This document shows, in pieces, positions 53,870-62,697 of a stretch of 64,000 bases of DNA (position 1 is its first letter; the number at the start of each line of letters is the position of its first letter). Position numbers and translations under genes: made by a program. This DNA is from Nitratireductor thuwali. Lineage in GTDB: Bacteria; Pseudomonadota; Alphaproteobacteria; Rhizobiales; Rhizobiaceae. The stretch is from NCBI RefSeq assembly GCF_036621415.1, contig NZ_CP030941.1, positions 2,788,001 through 2,852,000 on the forward strand, read 5' to 3'. The notes beneath the pieces are model-generated. The model saw only the letters and a program-made list of their open reading frames with translations, searched no databases and was not told the DNA's origin.

Positions 53870-54895
53870 TTACTTCTCCATCACGCCCTTGCGCCCCATC
53901 AGCCCGCGCGGCATGGTCAGCAGCACCACGACGGCGACGAGATAGATGATCACCTGGTCAATTCCGGGCAGGATGTTCTTGACCTCGTTCATGGACGCGA
54001 ATGACTGCAGGATGCCGAGCAGGAACCCGGCCAGTACGGCGCCGCTGACCGACCCCATGCCGCCCACGACCACCACGACGAAGGACAGGACGAGGAAATC
54101 CATGCCCATGGAATAGCTCGGTGAGACGATCGGGGTGTACATGACGCCCGCCAGCCCCGCGACCACCGCTGCAATCGCGAAAACGACGGTAAACCGGCGC
54201 TGGATGTCGATGCCCAGGAAGCCAACGGTCTGGCGGTCTTCCATGCCGGCGCGCACGACCATTCCATATGTCGTGAATTGCAGGAAGGCGATAACCAGGC
54301 CGACGACCACGGCGGCGAAGGCCAGATAGGCTAGTCGCCACCACGGATAGAAAATACCCTGGCCGAGGCCAAGCCACGCGCCGACATCGGCGCTGCCGGA
54401 GAGCGCGCTCGGCGCGTTGACTGGAATGGGATTGGCGCCAAAGCTCGCCTTGATGATCTCCTGGATCACGATGGCCAGGCCAAAGGTCACCAGAATCTGT
54501 TCGGCATGCGTGCGCTTGTAGAAGAAGCGGATCAGGCCGCGCTCCATCACCAGCCCGACAATGAGCATGACGGGAATCGCCAACAATAGGGAGAGCGGCA
54601 CCGAATACTGGACGAGAAACGCGCCGAAGTCGCCGAACCACGCCTGGACGAGCGGCGTGCGGATCTCCATCGGCGATCCCCACGGTGTCAGCTTTTCGGG
54701 GTCGATCGTCACCGTCTCGAGTTGAATCAGGCGGCTGAAGACAACGGCGCAGAATGCGCCGATCATGAACAGTGCGCCATGTGCGAAATTGACGACGCCG
54801 AGCGTGCCGAAGACCAGCGTCAGGCCGAGCGCGATCAGAGCATAGGCACCGCCTTTGTCGAGGCCATTGAGCAGTTGGAGAACGAACTCGTCCAT
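53870..54895 (-). CDS. livH: Branched-chain-type ABC permease (LivH family)
   Basis: 341 residues, about eight membrane helices. The N-terminus [22 protein letters not shown], then [16 protein letters not shown], is diagnostic for Liv[19 protein letters not shown] and [20 protein letters not shown] are present. A long periplasmic insert after the second helix (about 55-90) is unusual. It lies 88 bases after the receptor gene. Confidence 0.93.
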   Translation of the reverse strand: MDEFVLQLLNGLDKGGAYALIALGLTLVFGTLGVVNFAHGALFMIGAFCAVVFSRLIQLETVTIDPEKLTPWGSPMEIRTPLVQAWFGDFGAFLVQYSVPLSLLLAIPVMLIVGLVMERGLIRFFYKRTHAEQILVTFGLAIVIQEIIKASFGANPIPVNAPSALSGSADVGAWLGLGQGIFYPWWRLAYLAFAAVVVGLVIAFLQFTTYGMVVRAGMEDRQTVGFLGIDIQRRFTVVFAIAAVVAGLAGVMYTPIVSPSYSMGMDFLVLSFVVVVVGGMGSVSGAVLAGFLLGILQSFASMNEVKNILPGIDQVIIYLVAVVVLLTMPRGLMGRKGVMEK

Positions 54896-54983
54896 TATCA
54901 GGGGTTCCGGCGGAAGAGTGTATTTGATCGGATGAAGCTGCGGCCGCCCGCGGGTGCGAGGCGGCCGCAGCAGGTCGACAAAT

Positions 54984-56324
54984 TCAGCAGGCCGTGTTGA
55001 CCGGCCCTAACTCTCCGCCGAATATCGAGGCGTCGTAGCTCACTTGCTCTGCCGGCACTTCCTTGACCACCTGCAAGAGGTCGAATTTATCGGCCGGGTC
55101 CTGCTTGCCCTGCACGACCAGGACGGGTTTGAAGCACTGGTGGTCTTCGGCGCGGTAAAGCGTCGGCCCGTTGCCCAGACCATCGAACTCGAAGCCTTCC
55201 AGCGCTTCGACCACGCCTGCCGGATTGAAGGTTCCGGCCATTTCGCAGGCATTCGCGTACAAAAGCGCCTGCACGTAGCCGGTCTGCGCGGCCTGCGACG
55301 GCGGTGTGCCATAGGCTTCGCCGAACGATTTGGTGAACGCCTTGGTCCCTTCGTTGTCCAGCTTCCAATCCCAATTGGCAGTCCCGTAGATGCCTTTGAT
55401 GGCGTCGCCGGCACCCTGTGCCATCAGTTCGGAGAACAGCGGCACGACGATTTCGAAGTTCTTGCCGTTGGCCTGCTTGTCGCGCAGGCCGAACTGGACC
55501 GCCTGCCGCAGCGAGTTGACCATGTCGTTGCCGTAATGGTTGAGGATCAGCACGTCGGCGCCGGAATTGAGGACTGGCGTCAGGTACTGCGAGTAGTCGG
55601 CCGAACCGAGCGGCGTTCGCACCGCGGCTACCGTCTCCCAGCCGAGCTTCTCGGTTGCGTTCTTGATCGACTCCTCCTGAGTCCAGCCCCACGTATAGTC
55701 GGCGGTCAGGTGGTAGGCGCGGCGGTTCTTGCCGTAGGCTTCGCCGATAACCGGCGCGATCGCCTCGCCCGACATATAGGCGTTGAAGAAGTGGCGGAAT
55801 CCATTGCGCTTCTTGTCCTTGCCTGTCGTGTCGTTGGAATGGGTAAGGCCTGACATGAAGATGATGCCGGTGTCCTGGCACAGCGACTGCACCGCCACCG
55901 CAACGCCCGAAGACGAGCCGCCGCTGATCATGATGGCGCCGTCGCGCTCGATCATGCGCGTCGCCGATGCACGGGCAGCATCGGACTTGGTCTGTGTGTC
56001 GCCGGTGACGAAGGTGACCTTCTTTCCCAGGATGCCGTTGCCCTTCAGGACCGAGCCCTTGAAGGTGTTGAGCATGCCGCCGTCGCCCTCGCCGTTCAGG
56101 TGCTTGACGGCGAGCTCATAGGCCTTCAACTGGTCCTTGCCCTCTTCAGCGTAAGGTCCGGTCTGCGGGCAATTGAAGCCCAGCACGACGTTTGCGCCGG
56201 TCGGCTCGTTGCAAAAACCTTGCGCACGCGAACCGCTGGTAAAAATGGTCGGTGTGGCAAGGCCCGCGCCGATGATCGCGCTGCTCTTCAAAAAGATGCG
56301 CCGGTTGATCCTGTCGAACTTCAT
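54984..56324 (-). CDS. ABC transporter substrate-binding protein (Liv type) with Tat signal
   Basis: 446 residues from the ATG at 56324 (GGGAGGAAGCT upstream). The N-terminus NRRIFLKSSAIIGAGLATP is a twin-arginine signal, so it is exported folded. The mature part has the type I receptor fold: VLGFNCPQTGPYAEEG, ISGGSSSGVAVAVQSLC, YTWGWTQEESIKN and ADVLILNHYGND. Urea/amide and short-chain carboxylate receptors share this family. The divergent regulator (ScfR-like) and the SSF-kinase gene cluster hint at a short-chain acid or amide. That is inference. Confidence 0.9.
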   Translation of the reverse strand: MKFDRINRRIFLKSSAIIGAGLATPTIFTSGSRAQGFCNEPTGANVVLGFNCPQTGPYAEEGKDQLKAYELAVKHLNGEGDGGMLNTFKGSVLKGNGILGKKVTFVTGDTQTKSDAARASATRMIERDGAIMISGGSSSGVAVAVQSLCQDTGIIFMSGLTHSNDTTGKDKKRNGFRHFFNAYMSGEAIAPVIGEAYGKNRRAYHLTADYTWGWTQEESIKNATEKLGWETVAAVRTPLGSADYSQYLTPVLNSGADVLILNHYGNDMVNSLRQAVQFGLRDKQANGKNFEIVVPLFSELMAQGAGDAIKGIYGTANWDWKLDNEGTKAFTKSFGEAYGTPPSQAAQTGYVQALLYANACEMAGTFNPAGVVEALEGFEFDGLGNGPTLYRAEDHQCFKPVLVVQGKQDPADKFDLLQVVKEVPAEQVSYDASIFGGELGPVNTAC

Positions 56325-56431
56325 AGCTTCCTCCCATGGATGTCGCGCCGACTCGGGGCCGGTGTTGTGGCGTATGTCGCCTGTCTCGTTATCCGTGTCG
56401 CTTGTAATTTTTTCAATAAGACATTGGTTTA

Positions 56432-56489
56432 ACAAAGAAATTTTGTCATTATTTGCATTGGGTTTTCGTGTAATCTGTAAAGAATTTAC
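56432..56489. promoter_or_regulatory. Two AT-rich dyads in the divergent promoter region
   Basis: ACAAA-GAAAT-TTTGT (56432-56446) and GTAAA-GAA-TTTAC (56477-56489), between the Liv-type receptor gene and the XRE regulator. This is the most AT-rich stretch nearby. Likely binding sites for the regulator and promoters for both genes. Confidence 0.5.
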
Positions 56490-56514
56490 TTTTGAGCTGA
56501 ATGCTGAGGTTTCG

Positions 56515-57993
56515 ATGGCGAAAAATATGACCGGCCTCAAGATTAGGGCGCTGCGCAAGGAGCGCCGCCTGGGCCAGGGTGAGCTCGCGCGACGGGCCGG
56601 CATATCGGCGTCCTATCTCAACCTTATCGAACGCGACAAACGGGCCGTGGCCGGAGCGCTCGTCGACCGCATCGCGGCGGCGCTGGGCGTTGACCGGTTC
56701 GACCTCGACGGCGAGGCCGAGCGCCGGGTCGTCGCCCGCCTTGACGAGGTCGCCGCCAATCCGCAGCTGGCTGGCGGCGCGGGCCATCCAGGTCCCGCCG
56801 AGGAACTGGTCGGCCGCCATCCGGGCTGGGCCGATCTTGTGCTCAGGCTTCATCGAGCCTGGCTCGACCAGAGCGAGGCGGTGCTTGCGCTCGCCGACCG
56901 CCTCAACCGTGATCCGTTCTTGGGAGACAGCGTTCATCGCATGCTGACCAACGTCACGTCGATTAGGGCGGCCGCCGAAATTCTCGAGGATGAGGCTCTG
57001 GCGCCGAGCGATCGCCAACGTTTCCTGTCGATCATCGCCACGGATTCCCACGGGCTCTCCATCGCGGCCCAGGCGTTGCTCGAATTCTTCGACAGCGCCC
57101 AGATGCGTGTGCGCTCGGCCACCCCGGCCGAGCACGTCGACGCATTCATCCTTGCCACGGACAACTACTTTTCCGAACTCGAGGCTTTGGCATCGGACTT
57201 TCTCGCAAGCTGCCGCCCGGGCGAAACGGCCGCCGCGGCGGCGGAAAGGCTTCTTGGCGCGCAAGGCCGGCTTCCGGACGAGCCTTCCGCCGCTCACACC
57301 GCCGAGACGCGGCGTTTCCGGCTGCTGAGGACAGCCCTTCACGAAGACGCGGCGGGAGCGATCGGGCTGCTCGTGAAGAATCATCCCGCCCTTGCGTCGG
57401 AAGAATCCCGGGAACTGGCCGCCTCCGCCCTCCATGCCTATGCCGCCGCTGCAGTGCTGATGCCCTACGAGCCGTTCTTGGAAGCTGCCGAAAAGTGGCG
57501 CTACGACATCGACGCGCTCTCGCGCTTGTTCGCCGTATCCTACGAGCAGGCGGCGCATCGGCTTGCGACGTTGCGCCGGCCGGGGGCCGAGGGGGTGCGC
57601 TTTGCCTTCATGCGGTCGGACGTTTCGGGATATGTGACCAAAAGGCTGCCTTTGCCTCGACTGCCATTGCCCCGATACGGCAATGCCTGTCCTCTTTGGC
57701 CGATCCATGCGGCGTTCCAGACCCCCGGCGTGACAGCGCGCGGCTTCGGCGAGTTGACATCGGGCGAACAGTTCCTGTTCTTTGCCCGCGCGGTCGAAAA
57801 GCTTCCGCCCTCGGCGACGCTGCCGCGCCACCTGCTCTCGGTGATGCTGGCTTGCTCAGCCGGCGACGCCGGGCGCGTCACCTACGGCGACGGCATCGAC
57901 CGCGCGACGGCCATGGCTCCGGTCGGCACCATCTGCCGGCTGTGCCCGCGCGACAGCTGCGGCCATCGGCAGGAGGCGCCGCTGATTGCGTGA
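56515..57993 (+). CDS. XRE/ScfR-like transcriptional regulator with a HisKA-like segment
   Basis: 492 residues from the ATG at 56515 (GAGG upstream). An XRE helix-turn-helix is at about 5-62 (LGQGELARRAGISASYLNLIERDKR, read in two parts). Residues 135-192 (FLGDSVHRMLTNVTSIRAAA followed by EILE...RQRFLSII) align with a histidine-kinase HisKA helix, with His141 at the phospho-acceptor position but without the usual Glu-Leu-Arg-Thr-Pro. No ATPase domain follows. The C-terminal half resembles the ScfR/RamB family (IrrE-like segment near 300-370 and CRLCPRDSCGH at the end). ScfR-type proteins control acetate or propionate metabolism. Confidence 0.85.
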   Translation: MAKNMTGLKIRALRKERRLGQGELARRAGISASYLNLIERDKRAVAGALVDRIAAALGVDRFDLDGEAERRVVARLDEVAANPQLAGGAGHPGPAEELVGRHPGWADLVLRLHRAWLDQSEAVLALADRLNRDPFLGDSVHRMLTNVTSIRAAAEILEDEALAPSDRQRFLSIIATDSHGLSIAAQALLEFFDSAQMRVRSATPAEHVDAFILATDNYFSELEALASDFLASCRPGETAAAAAERLLGAQGRLPDEPSAAHTAETRRFRLLRTALHEDAAGAIGLLVKNHPALASEESRELAASALHAYAAAAVLMPYEPFLEAAEKWRYDIDALSRLFAVSYEQAAHRLATLRRPGAEGVRFAFMRSDVSGYVTKRLPLPRLPLPRYGNACPLWPIHAAFQTPGVTARGFGELTSGEQFLFFARAVEKLPPSATLPRHLLSVMLACSAGDAGRVTYGDGIDRATAMAPVGTICRLCPRDSCGHRQEAPLIA

Positions 57994-58086
57994 GCAAATG
58001 TCCGGGATTTTCTAAGGCCAAAGGCCTATGGGTGAAGCGGCGCAAACCGTATAGGCTTGCAGAAAGAGCCGGGGGAACGGATTGCA

Positions 58087-58467
58087 ATGAACAAGGCGCG
58101 CATACTCATCGTCGAGGACGAGCCCAATATCGTCGAGTCGTTGAGTTTCATTCTCCGGCGCGCCGGTTTCGACGTCGACACGGTGACCGACGGGGCGGAG
58201 GCTCTCGACCGCGTGCGGCGCCAGCCGTTTGCGGCTCTCATTCTCGATATCATGCTGCCCGGCATGAACGGTTTCGACGTGCTTCGCGCGATCAGGGCCG
58301 AACCTGCTCTGGCCGCCCTCCCGGTCGTCGTGCTGACCGCCAAGGGCCAGGCCAATGACCGCAGGATGGCCGAAGCGATTGGGGCCAGCGCTTTCATCAC
58401 AAAACCCTTTTCCAATTCCGAGGTGGTCGAGCGCGTCTCCAGCCTTGCCGGAGGCGCCCTGAAATGA
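58087..58467 (+). CDS. Single-domain response regulator (CheY-like receiver)
   Basis: 126 residues, receiver only. Acidic pair Glu10-Asp11 (VEDEPN), phospho-acceptor Asp54 (ILDIMLPGMNG), Thr84 and Lys86 (LTAKG) are present. There is no output domain, so it acts by protein contact: with the XRE protein, the kinase, or a phosphorelay. The ATG at 58087 is chosen over an in-frame TTG at 58057 because GGGGGA precedes it. It overlaps the small membrane protein gene by 4 bases, in one unit with the kinase. Confidence 0.9.
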   Translation: MNKARILIVEDEPNIVESLSFILRRAGFDVDTVTDGAEALDRVRRQPFAALILDIMLPGMNGFDVLRAIRAEPALAALPVVVLTAKGQANDRRMAEAIGASAFITKPFSNSEVVERVSSLAGGALK

Positions 58468-58742
58468 GCCGCTGGGAGGCAGGCGCGCGAAGCACGCGAG
58501 ACGCTGCGGTGCTGCTTCCGGTCGCTGCCGCGGCCCTGCTCTTGCCGCCTTTCATCCTCGTCTTCGCCGCGCCTGTGTACATCGCCGGGGTACCGCTCAT
58601 CGTAGTCTATGTATTCAGCGTCTGGGCGGGCGTCGTGCTGTGCGCCTGGCTGCTGGCTCGCCGTCACGCAGAGGCGCCGGATGGCATGGATGCCGCGGCG
58701 GAGGCTGAGACGGCTGCGGGGCCGCAGCCCGGTAGGCGCTGA
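58464..58742 (+). CDS. Small two-helix membrane protein of the SSF-kinase locus
   Basis: 92 residues. Two hydrophobic segments (AAVLLPVAAAALLLPPFILVF, read from about 14, and VPLIVVYVFSVWAGVVLCAWLLA, about 43-65) are linked by a short loop, with an acidic Ala-rich tail. It resembles small DUF proteins coded beside sodium:solute symporters. Its overlaps with both neighbours (ATGA; TGATG) indicate strict co-translation, so it probably assembles with the symporter-kinase. Confidence 0.8.
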   Translation: MSRWEAGARSTRDAAVLLPVAAAALLLPPFILVFAAPVYIAGVPLIVVYVFSVWAGVVLCAWLLARRHAEAPDGMDAAAEAETAAGPQPGRR

Positions 58743-61459
58743 TGCTGCATCCAAATCTCGTCGTCGCCGCCTGCCTTGCCTATGTCGCCATCTTGTTCGG
58801 CGTGGCCTTCGCCGGGGACCGCCGGGCGCGAAAGGATCCGACGGGGTGGCTGTCCTCGCCGCTCGTCTACACCTTGTCGATCTCCATCTACTGCACCTCC
58901 TGGACCTTCTTCGGCGCGGTCGGCTCGGCGGCCAACAGCGGCATGGAATTCGCCACGATCTATCTCGGGCCGACCATCGTCTTCGCCGGCTGGTGGGTTT
59001 TTCTGAGGAAGCTGGTCACTGTCGGAAGGGTCCACCACACCACCTCGGTCGCTGACCTGATCTCCGCCCGCTTCGGCAAGAACCCGGCGTTGGGCGCCCT
59101 GGTCACACTGATAGCGCTCGTCGCCACGGCGCCTTACATCGCGCTACAGCTGAAGGCTTTGAGCGCCAGCTTTCAGGTCGTCACCTTTCCAGCCGGCGCG
59201 GTCGCCGCCGCTGGCACCAGCCTTGCGCCCGACTACCTCATTGCCTTCTGGCTGGCTGCCGGACTCTGCGTCTTCTCGATCGTTTTCGGCGTGCGCAACA
59301 TCGACGTCAATGAACGCCACCATGGCGTCATCGCTGCGATTGCGGTGGAGGCGGTGGTCAAGCTTGCGGCACTGCTGGCCATCGGCCTGTGGGTGGTCAT
59401 CGGGCTGGCCGGAATGCCGGCGGAGATTTTTGCCAACGCCCCCGTCAGTCTTCTCAATTCCGAAGAAACGTTCGGTGCGCGCTGGGTTACGCTCTGCTTC
59501 CTCGCCGGCGCTGCGGTGATTTGCCTGCCGCGCCAGTTCCAGGTGACGGTCGTGGAAAATTCCAGCGAGAGCCAGATCCGAACCGCCTCATGGCTTTTCC
59601 CCCTTTATCTGTTCCTGACCTGCCTATTCGTCTTGCCCATTGCGATTGCAGGCCTGAACAGGCTGCCGGTGGGATCGAACCCCGACCTTTATGTCCTGAC
59701 GCTGCCTCTTGCGGCCGACCAGAACGCGATCGCGCTTCTCGCCTTCCTCGGCGGCTTCTCCTCTGCAACCTCCATGGTCATCGTTTCCTCGATCGCCCTG
59801 TCGACCATGATCTCGAACCATATCGTGATGCCGCTTGCGCTTCGTTTTTCCATCCTGCCGGCGGCCGGGGCGCAGAATTTACGCCGCTTCATTCTCGGCG
59901 CGCGCCGGCTCAGCGTCATTTTCATTGTGTTCCTCGGTTTTCTCTATTTCAGGCTCAGCGGGACCTCGGACGCGCTCGCCGCCATCGGGCTGATCTCCTT
60001 TTGCGGCGTGGCTCAATTTCTTCCCAGCCTGGTCGGCGGGCTGTATTGGCGCTCGGCGACGCATGGCGGCGCGATCGCCGGTTTGGCGGCGGGCTTTCTG
60101 GTCTGGAGCTACACGCTGTTCCTGCCAAGCTTCGAAGGCTTCTTCCTCATGCCTGCGGGGGTTATCGAGCATGGGCCGTTCGGCCTGGCTTGGCTGAAGC
60201 CCTACGAACTGTTCGGTCTCACTGGTTTCGACCCGCTCGTGCACGCCACGTTCTGGAGCATCGGCATCAACGTTGCGCTCTTTGCCGGCGTCTCCCTGCT
60301 GTCCGAGCCGACGCCGCTCGCCCGGCTCCAATCGACGCTTTTCATCGACGTTTTCCGCCGCCAGACGGAAAGCGAGCTGCGCGTCATCCGCCGCACCGCC
60401 CGGGTCGCCGAACTGCGCCAGATCGCCGACCGGATTCTGGGCCCCGCCGAAGCCAACGAACTGTTCGACCCCGGCGAGGCCGGAGAACGCGCAGTCATAG
60501 CCAGCGACGAACTGATAACCGAGGTCGAGCAGCGGCTGGCGGCCAATATCGGGGCCGCCTCCGCACGGTCGCTCGTATCGCGCGTGGTCACCAGCGAGAC
60601 GATCAGCGTCGAGGAGTTGAAGCGGCTCGCCGGCGAGGCCGAGCAGATCCGCGCCTATTCCACCGAACTGGAGCGCAAGTCGCGCCAGATCGAGGCGACC
60701 GCCGCCGAACTGGCGCGGGCGAACCGGCGGCTGCGGGAAGTCGATAGCCAAAAAGACGAATTCCTGAGCCAGGTCAGCCATGAGGTGCGCACCCCGATGA
60801 CCTCGATCCGCTCCTTCAGCGATATCCTGCTTCAGAACCGCGACATCGAGGAGGCGGAGAAGCTGCGCTTTCTCGGCATCATCCAGAACGAAAGCCTCCG
60901 CCTGACCCGGCTGCTCGACGGGATACTTGACCTCAACCAGATGGAAAGTGGCGGACCCGCTTGGGAGGGAACGTCGTTCGATCCGGAGACGGCATTGGAT
61001 CAGGCGATGGAAAGCTGCGAGGCCCTGGCACGCACGGCCGGCGTTGCGCTAAAGCGGGCGAGCCGGGCGCGCAAGGCGCTGGTTTACGGTGATCGCGACC
61101 GGTTCGCGCAGGTCTTCATCAATCTGATCTCGAATGCCATCAAATACAATACCAGCCGCGAGCCCACCGTCACCGTTTCGAGTGTCCTGAGAATGGACGT
61201 TTACGAAGCGCGCATCGCGGACAACGGGCCGGGCATTCCAGAACACGAGCGCGAACGCATCTTCGTCAAATTCGCGCGCGGACCGATGCCGAAGCAGTTT
61301 GGAGCGGGTCTCGGACTGGCGATCAGCCGTCAGATCATGGAACGGCTCGGCGGCAGCCTGTCCATCGCCGCCGGCAAATCCGGCGGTGCCGAATTCATCG
61401 TTCAACTTGCAACCGCCAATGGCGGCGCCCGGCCCGACATCCGGACCCGAAAGCTATGA
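58742..61459 (+). CDS. Sodium:solute symporter-histidine kinase fusion (CbrA/CrbS type)
   Basis: 905 residues. Residues 1 to about 510 hold some 13 membrane helices of the SSF (SLC5) family (ISIYCTSWTFFGAVGSAANS, then LGGFSSATSMVIVSSIALST). A linker and coiled coil follow (about 585-670). HisKA has His680 (FLSQVSHEVRTPMTSIR). The ATPase domain has NLISNAIKYN, DNGPGIPEHERERIF and GAGLGLAISRQIM. CrbS/CbrA kinases control acetate or amino acid use; the symporter part is thought to sense or carry the solute. The cognate partner is probably the receiver coded just upstream. Confidence 0.93.
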   Translation: MLHPNLVVAACLAYVAILFGVAFAGDRRARKDPTGWLSSPLVYTLSISIYCTSWTFFGAVGSAANSGMEFATIYLGPTIVFAGWWVFLRKLVTVGRVHHTTSVADLISARFGKNPALGALVTLIALVATAPYIALQLKALSASFQVVTFPAGAVAAAGTSLAPDYLIAFWLAAGLCVFSIVFGVRNIDVNERHHGVIAAIAVEAVVKLAALLAIGLWVVIGLAGMPAEIFANAPVSLLNSEETFGARWVTLCFLAGAAVICLPRQFQVTVVENSSESQIRTASWLFPLYLFLTCLFVLPIAIAGLNRLPVGSNPDLYVLTLPLAADQNAIALLAFLGGFSSATSMVIVSSIALSTMISNHIVMPLALRFSILPAAGAQNLRRFILGARRLSVIFIVFLGFLYFRLSGTSDALAAIGLISFCGVAQFLPSLVGGLYWRSATHGGAIAGLAAGFLVWSYTLFLPSFEGFFLMPAGVIEHGPFGLAWLKPYELFGLTGFDPLVHATFWSIGINVALFAGVSLLSEPTPLARLQSTLFIDVFRRQTESELRVIRRTARVAELRQIADRILGPAEANELFDPGEAGERAVIASDELITEVEQRLAANIGAASARSLVSRVVTSETISVEELKRLAGEAEQIRAYSTELERKSRQIEATAAELARANRRLREVDSQKDEFLSQVSHEVRTPMTSIRSFSDILLQNRDIEEAEKLRFLGIIQNESLRLTRLLDGILDLNQMESGGPAWEGTSFDPETALDQAMESCEALARTAGVALKRASRARKALVYGDRDRFAQVFINLISNAIKYNTSREPTVTVSSVLRMDVYEARIADNGPGIPEHERERIFVKFARGPMPKQFGAGLGLAISRQIMERLGGSLSIAAGKSGGAEFIVQLATANGGARPDIRTRKL

Positions 61460-61643
61460 GCGCCTCTGGTCTAAGGCCGCATGCGCGCTTGTTCCATGAA
61501 ACCTTCCTACACAATTTAACGGCCACCGGTTGACGCCTGTGCTTCGACGCTAAATGCGACGGTGAGCAAGAGGTCCGGTTTAGGCCAGGGCGCTCGCCAA
61601 ATCCGGATATCGACAAAGGAGCGCCGGATATAGGGAGGCTCAC

Positions 61644-62048
61644 ATGAAAGCCAGATTGATCGCCGGTATAGGCTCTACAGCGTTGGCCCTCATGGTCGGC
61701 GTGCAAGGCGTTGCGGCGCAGGACGGTGCGCCGAACTTCATGACCCAGACATTCCCGCAGGCGGGCGTCGACGCCGCCTGGGAGGAATTCCAGGCCCTGA
61801 TGGGCGAGGGCGCGCTTGACCCGAAGACGAAGGAACTGGTCGGACTGGCCGTCGCGGCCCAGGTGCCATGCGACTACTGCGTTTACTACCACACCAAGGC
61901 CGCCAACGCGCATGGCGCGACCGAGGAGGAGATCAAGGAGGCGCTTGCTTCCGCCGCGCTGGTGCGCAAGTGGAGCACCATGTTGCATGGCTCGCAGTAC
62001 AGCATGGAGGAATGGCGCCAGGAAGTGGACGCCATGTTCGCCCAATAG
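61644..62048 (+). CDS. Secreted carboxymuconolactone decarboxylase/AhpD-like protein
   Basis: 134 residues. The signal peptide ends about GVAAQ. The AhpD-type active-site pattern is VPCDYCVYYH (Cys76, Cys79, His83), which acts as a peroxidase-linked thiol site in AhpD. The usual members are cytoplasmic, so the signal peptide is notable: the protein is probably periplasmic. GGGAGG precedes the ATG. It stands alone, with a hairpin at 62125-62151 downstream. Confidence 0.88.
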   Translation: MKARLIAGIGSTALALMVGVQGVAAQDGAPNFMTQTFPQAGVDAAWEEFQALMGEGALDPKTKELVGLAVAAQVPCDYCVYYHTKAANAHGATEEEIKEALASAALVRKWSTMLHGSQYSMEEWRQEVDAMFAQ

Positions 62049-62124
62049 CGGATTGTCGCTGGCGATCCGCTGAGCCGCTCGCACCTTGATGCGCGTTGGG
62101 GGACTTGGTGCTGCTCCTGCCGAG

Positions 62125-62151
62125 TGCCGCCGACATGTTTGGTCGGCGGCA
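62125..62151 (+). terminator. Hairpin after the AhpD-like gene
   Basis: TGCCGCCGAC-ATGTTTG-GTCGGCGGCA: perfect 10-base stem, 7-base loop, 77 bases after the stop. No U-tract. The remaining gap to 62353 contains nothing coding that I can support. Confidence 0.5.
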
Positions 62152-62353
62152 GGCGGACACAAACGCCTGAACCGGTTCGGGGCGCTGTAGGCGCCGCGGA
62201 CTTCTTTCGCTTCTAGGCATTCAACTTCGATATCATGCTGCCGAGGCCACGATCTGCGCCCTTCAATGGATAGATTCCGCGGAAAAATTCAGCGTTGATG
62301 TCGGAACGACCCTCGGCCAAGCGTCCTTGAGGCAGTCCGCAAGGAGCAATTGA

Positions 62354-62632
62354 ATGCAGCACGCCCTCAGCAAGTCGTTTGAAGCACTGATCCGGAAAAG
62401 CTCTGCGAAAGGTGGCTGGACATACGTCATCTGGGAAGAGTCCGTCAGCTTCTTCGGGACGAAAGGTGGCGTGAAGGTTTGCGCAAGCGCCGACGGCGTT
62501 CTATTCCAGAGCTCTTTCATGGCCTTGGGCGACGGAACGCACAAGCTGCCTCTCAGGGCGGACCTGCTCAAAACCATAGGCAAGCAAGCCGGTGACAGCG
62601 TTACCATCACCCTGACGGAGCGCATGTCCTAA
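62354..62632 (+). CDS. DUF1905 domain protein
   Basis: 92 residues, one small beta-barrel-like domain. The pattern [46 protein letters not shown], quoted in part, and [21 protein letters not shown] match DUF1905 proteins (WxxVxxP-like start, then GxVxVxxxIDG-like core). Function unknown. AAGGAGCAATTG precedes the ATG. It is followed 65 bases later by a PhnB-type gene on the same strand. Confidence 0.85.
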   Translation: MQHALSKSFEALIRKSSAKGGWTYVIWEESVSFFGTKGGVKVCASADGVLFQSSFMALGDGTHKLPLRADLLKTIGKQAGDSVTITLTERMS

Positions 62633-62697
62633 GCCCACGGCCGGAAGCGGCGGGAACGAGAGCCGAAATCTTCTTCAAAGCAAAAAGGAAACACGCA

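Noticed and set aside
56449..57831. Long minus-strand frame (about 460 codons) opposite the XRE regulator
   Set aside because: Antisense to a gene with clear HTH and family motifs; low-complexity Arg/Gly-rich translation.
59389..60747. 452-codon plus-strand frame inside the SSF-kinase gene
   Set aside because: Alternative frame of a gene with intact SSF and kinase motifs.
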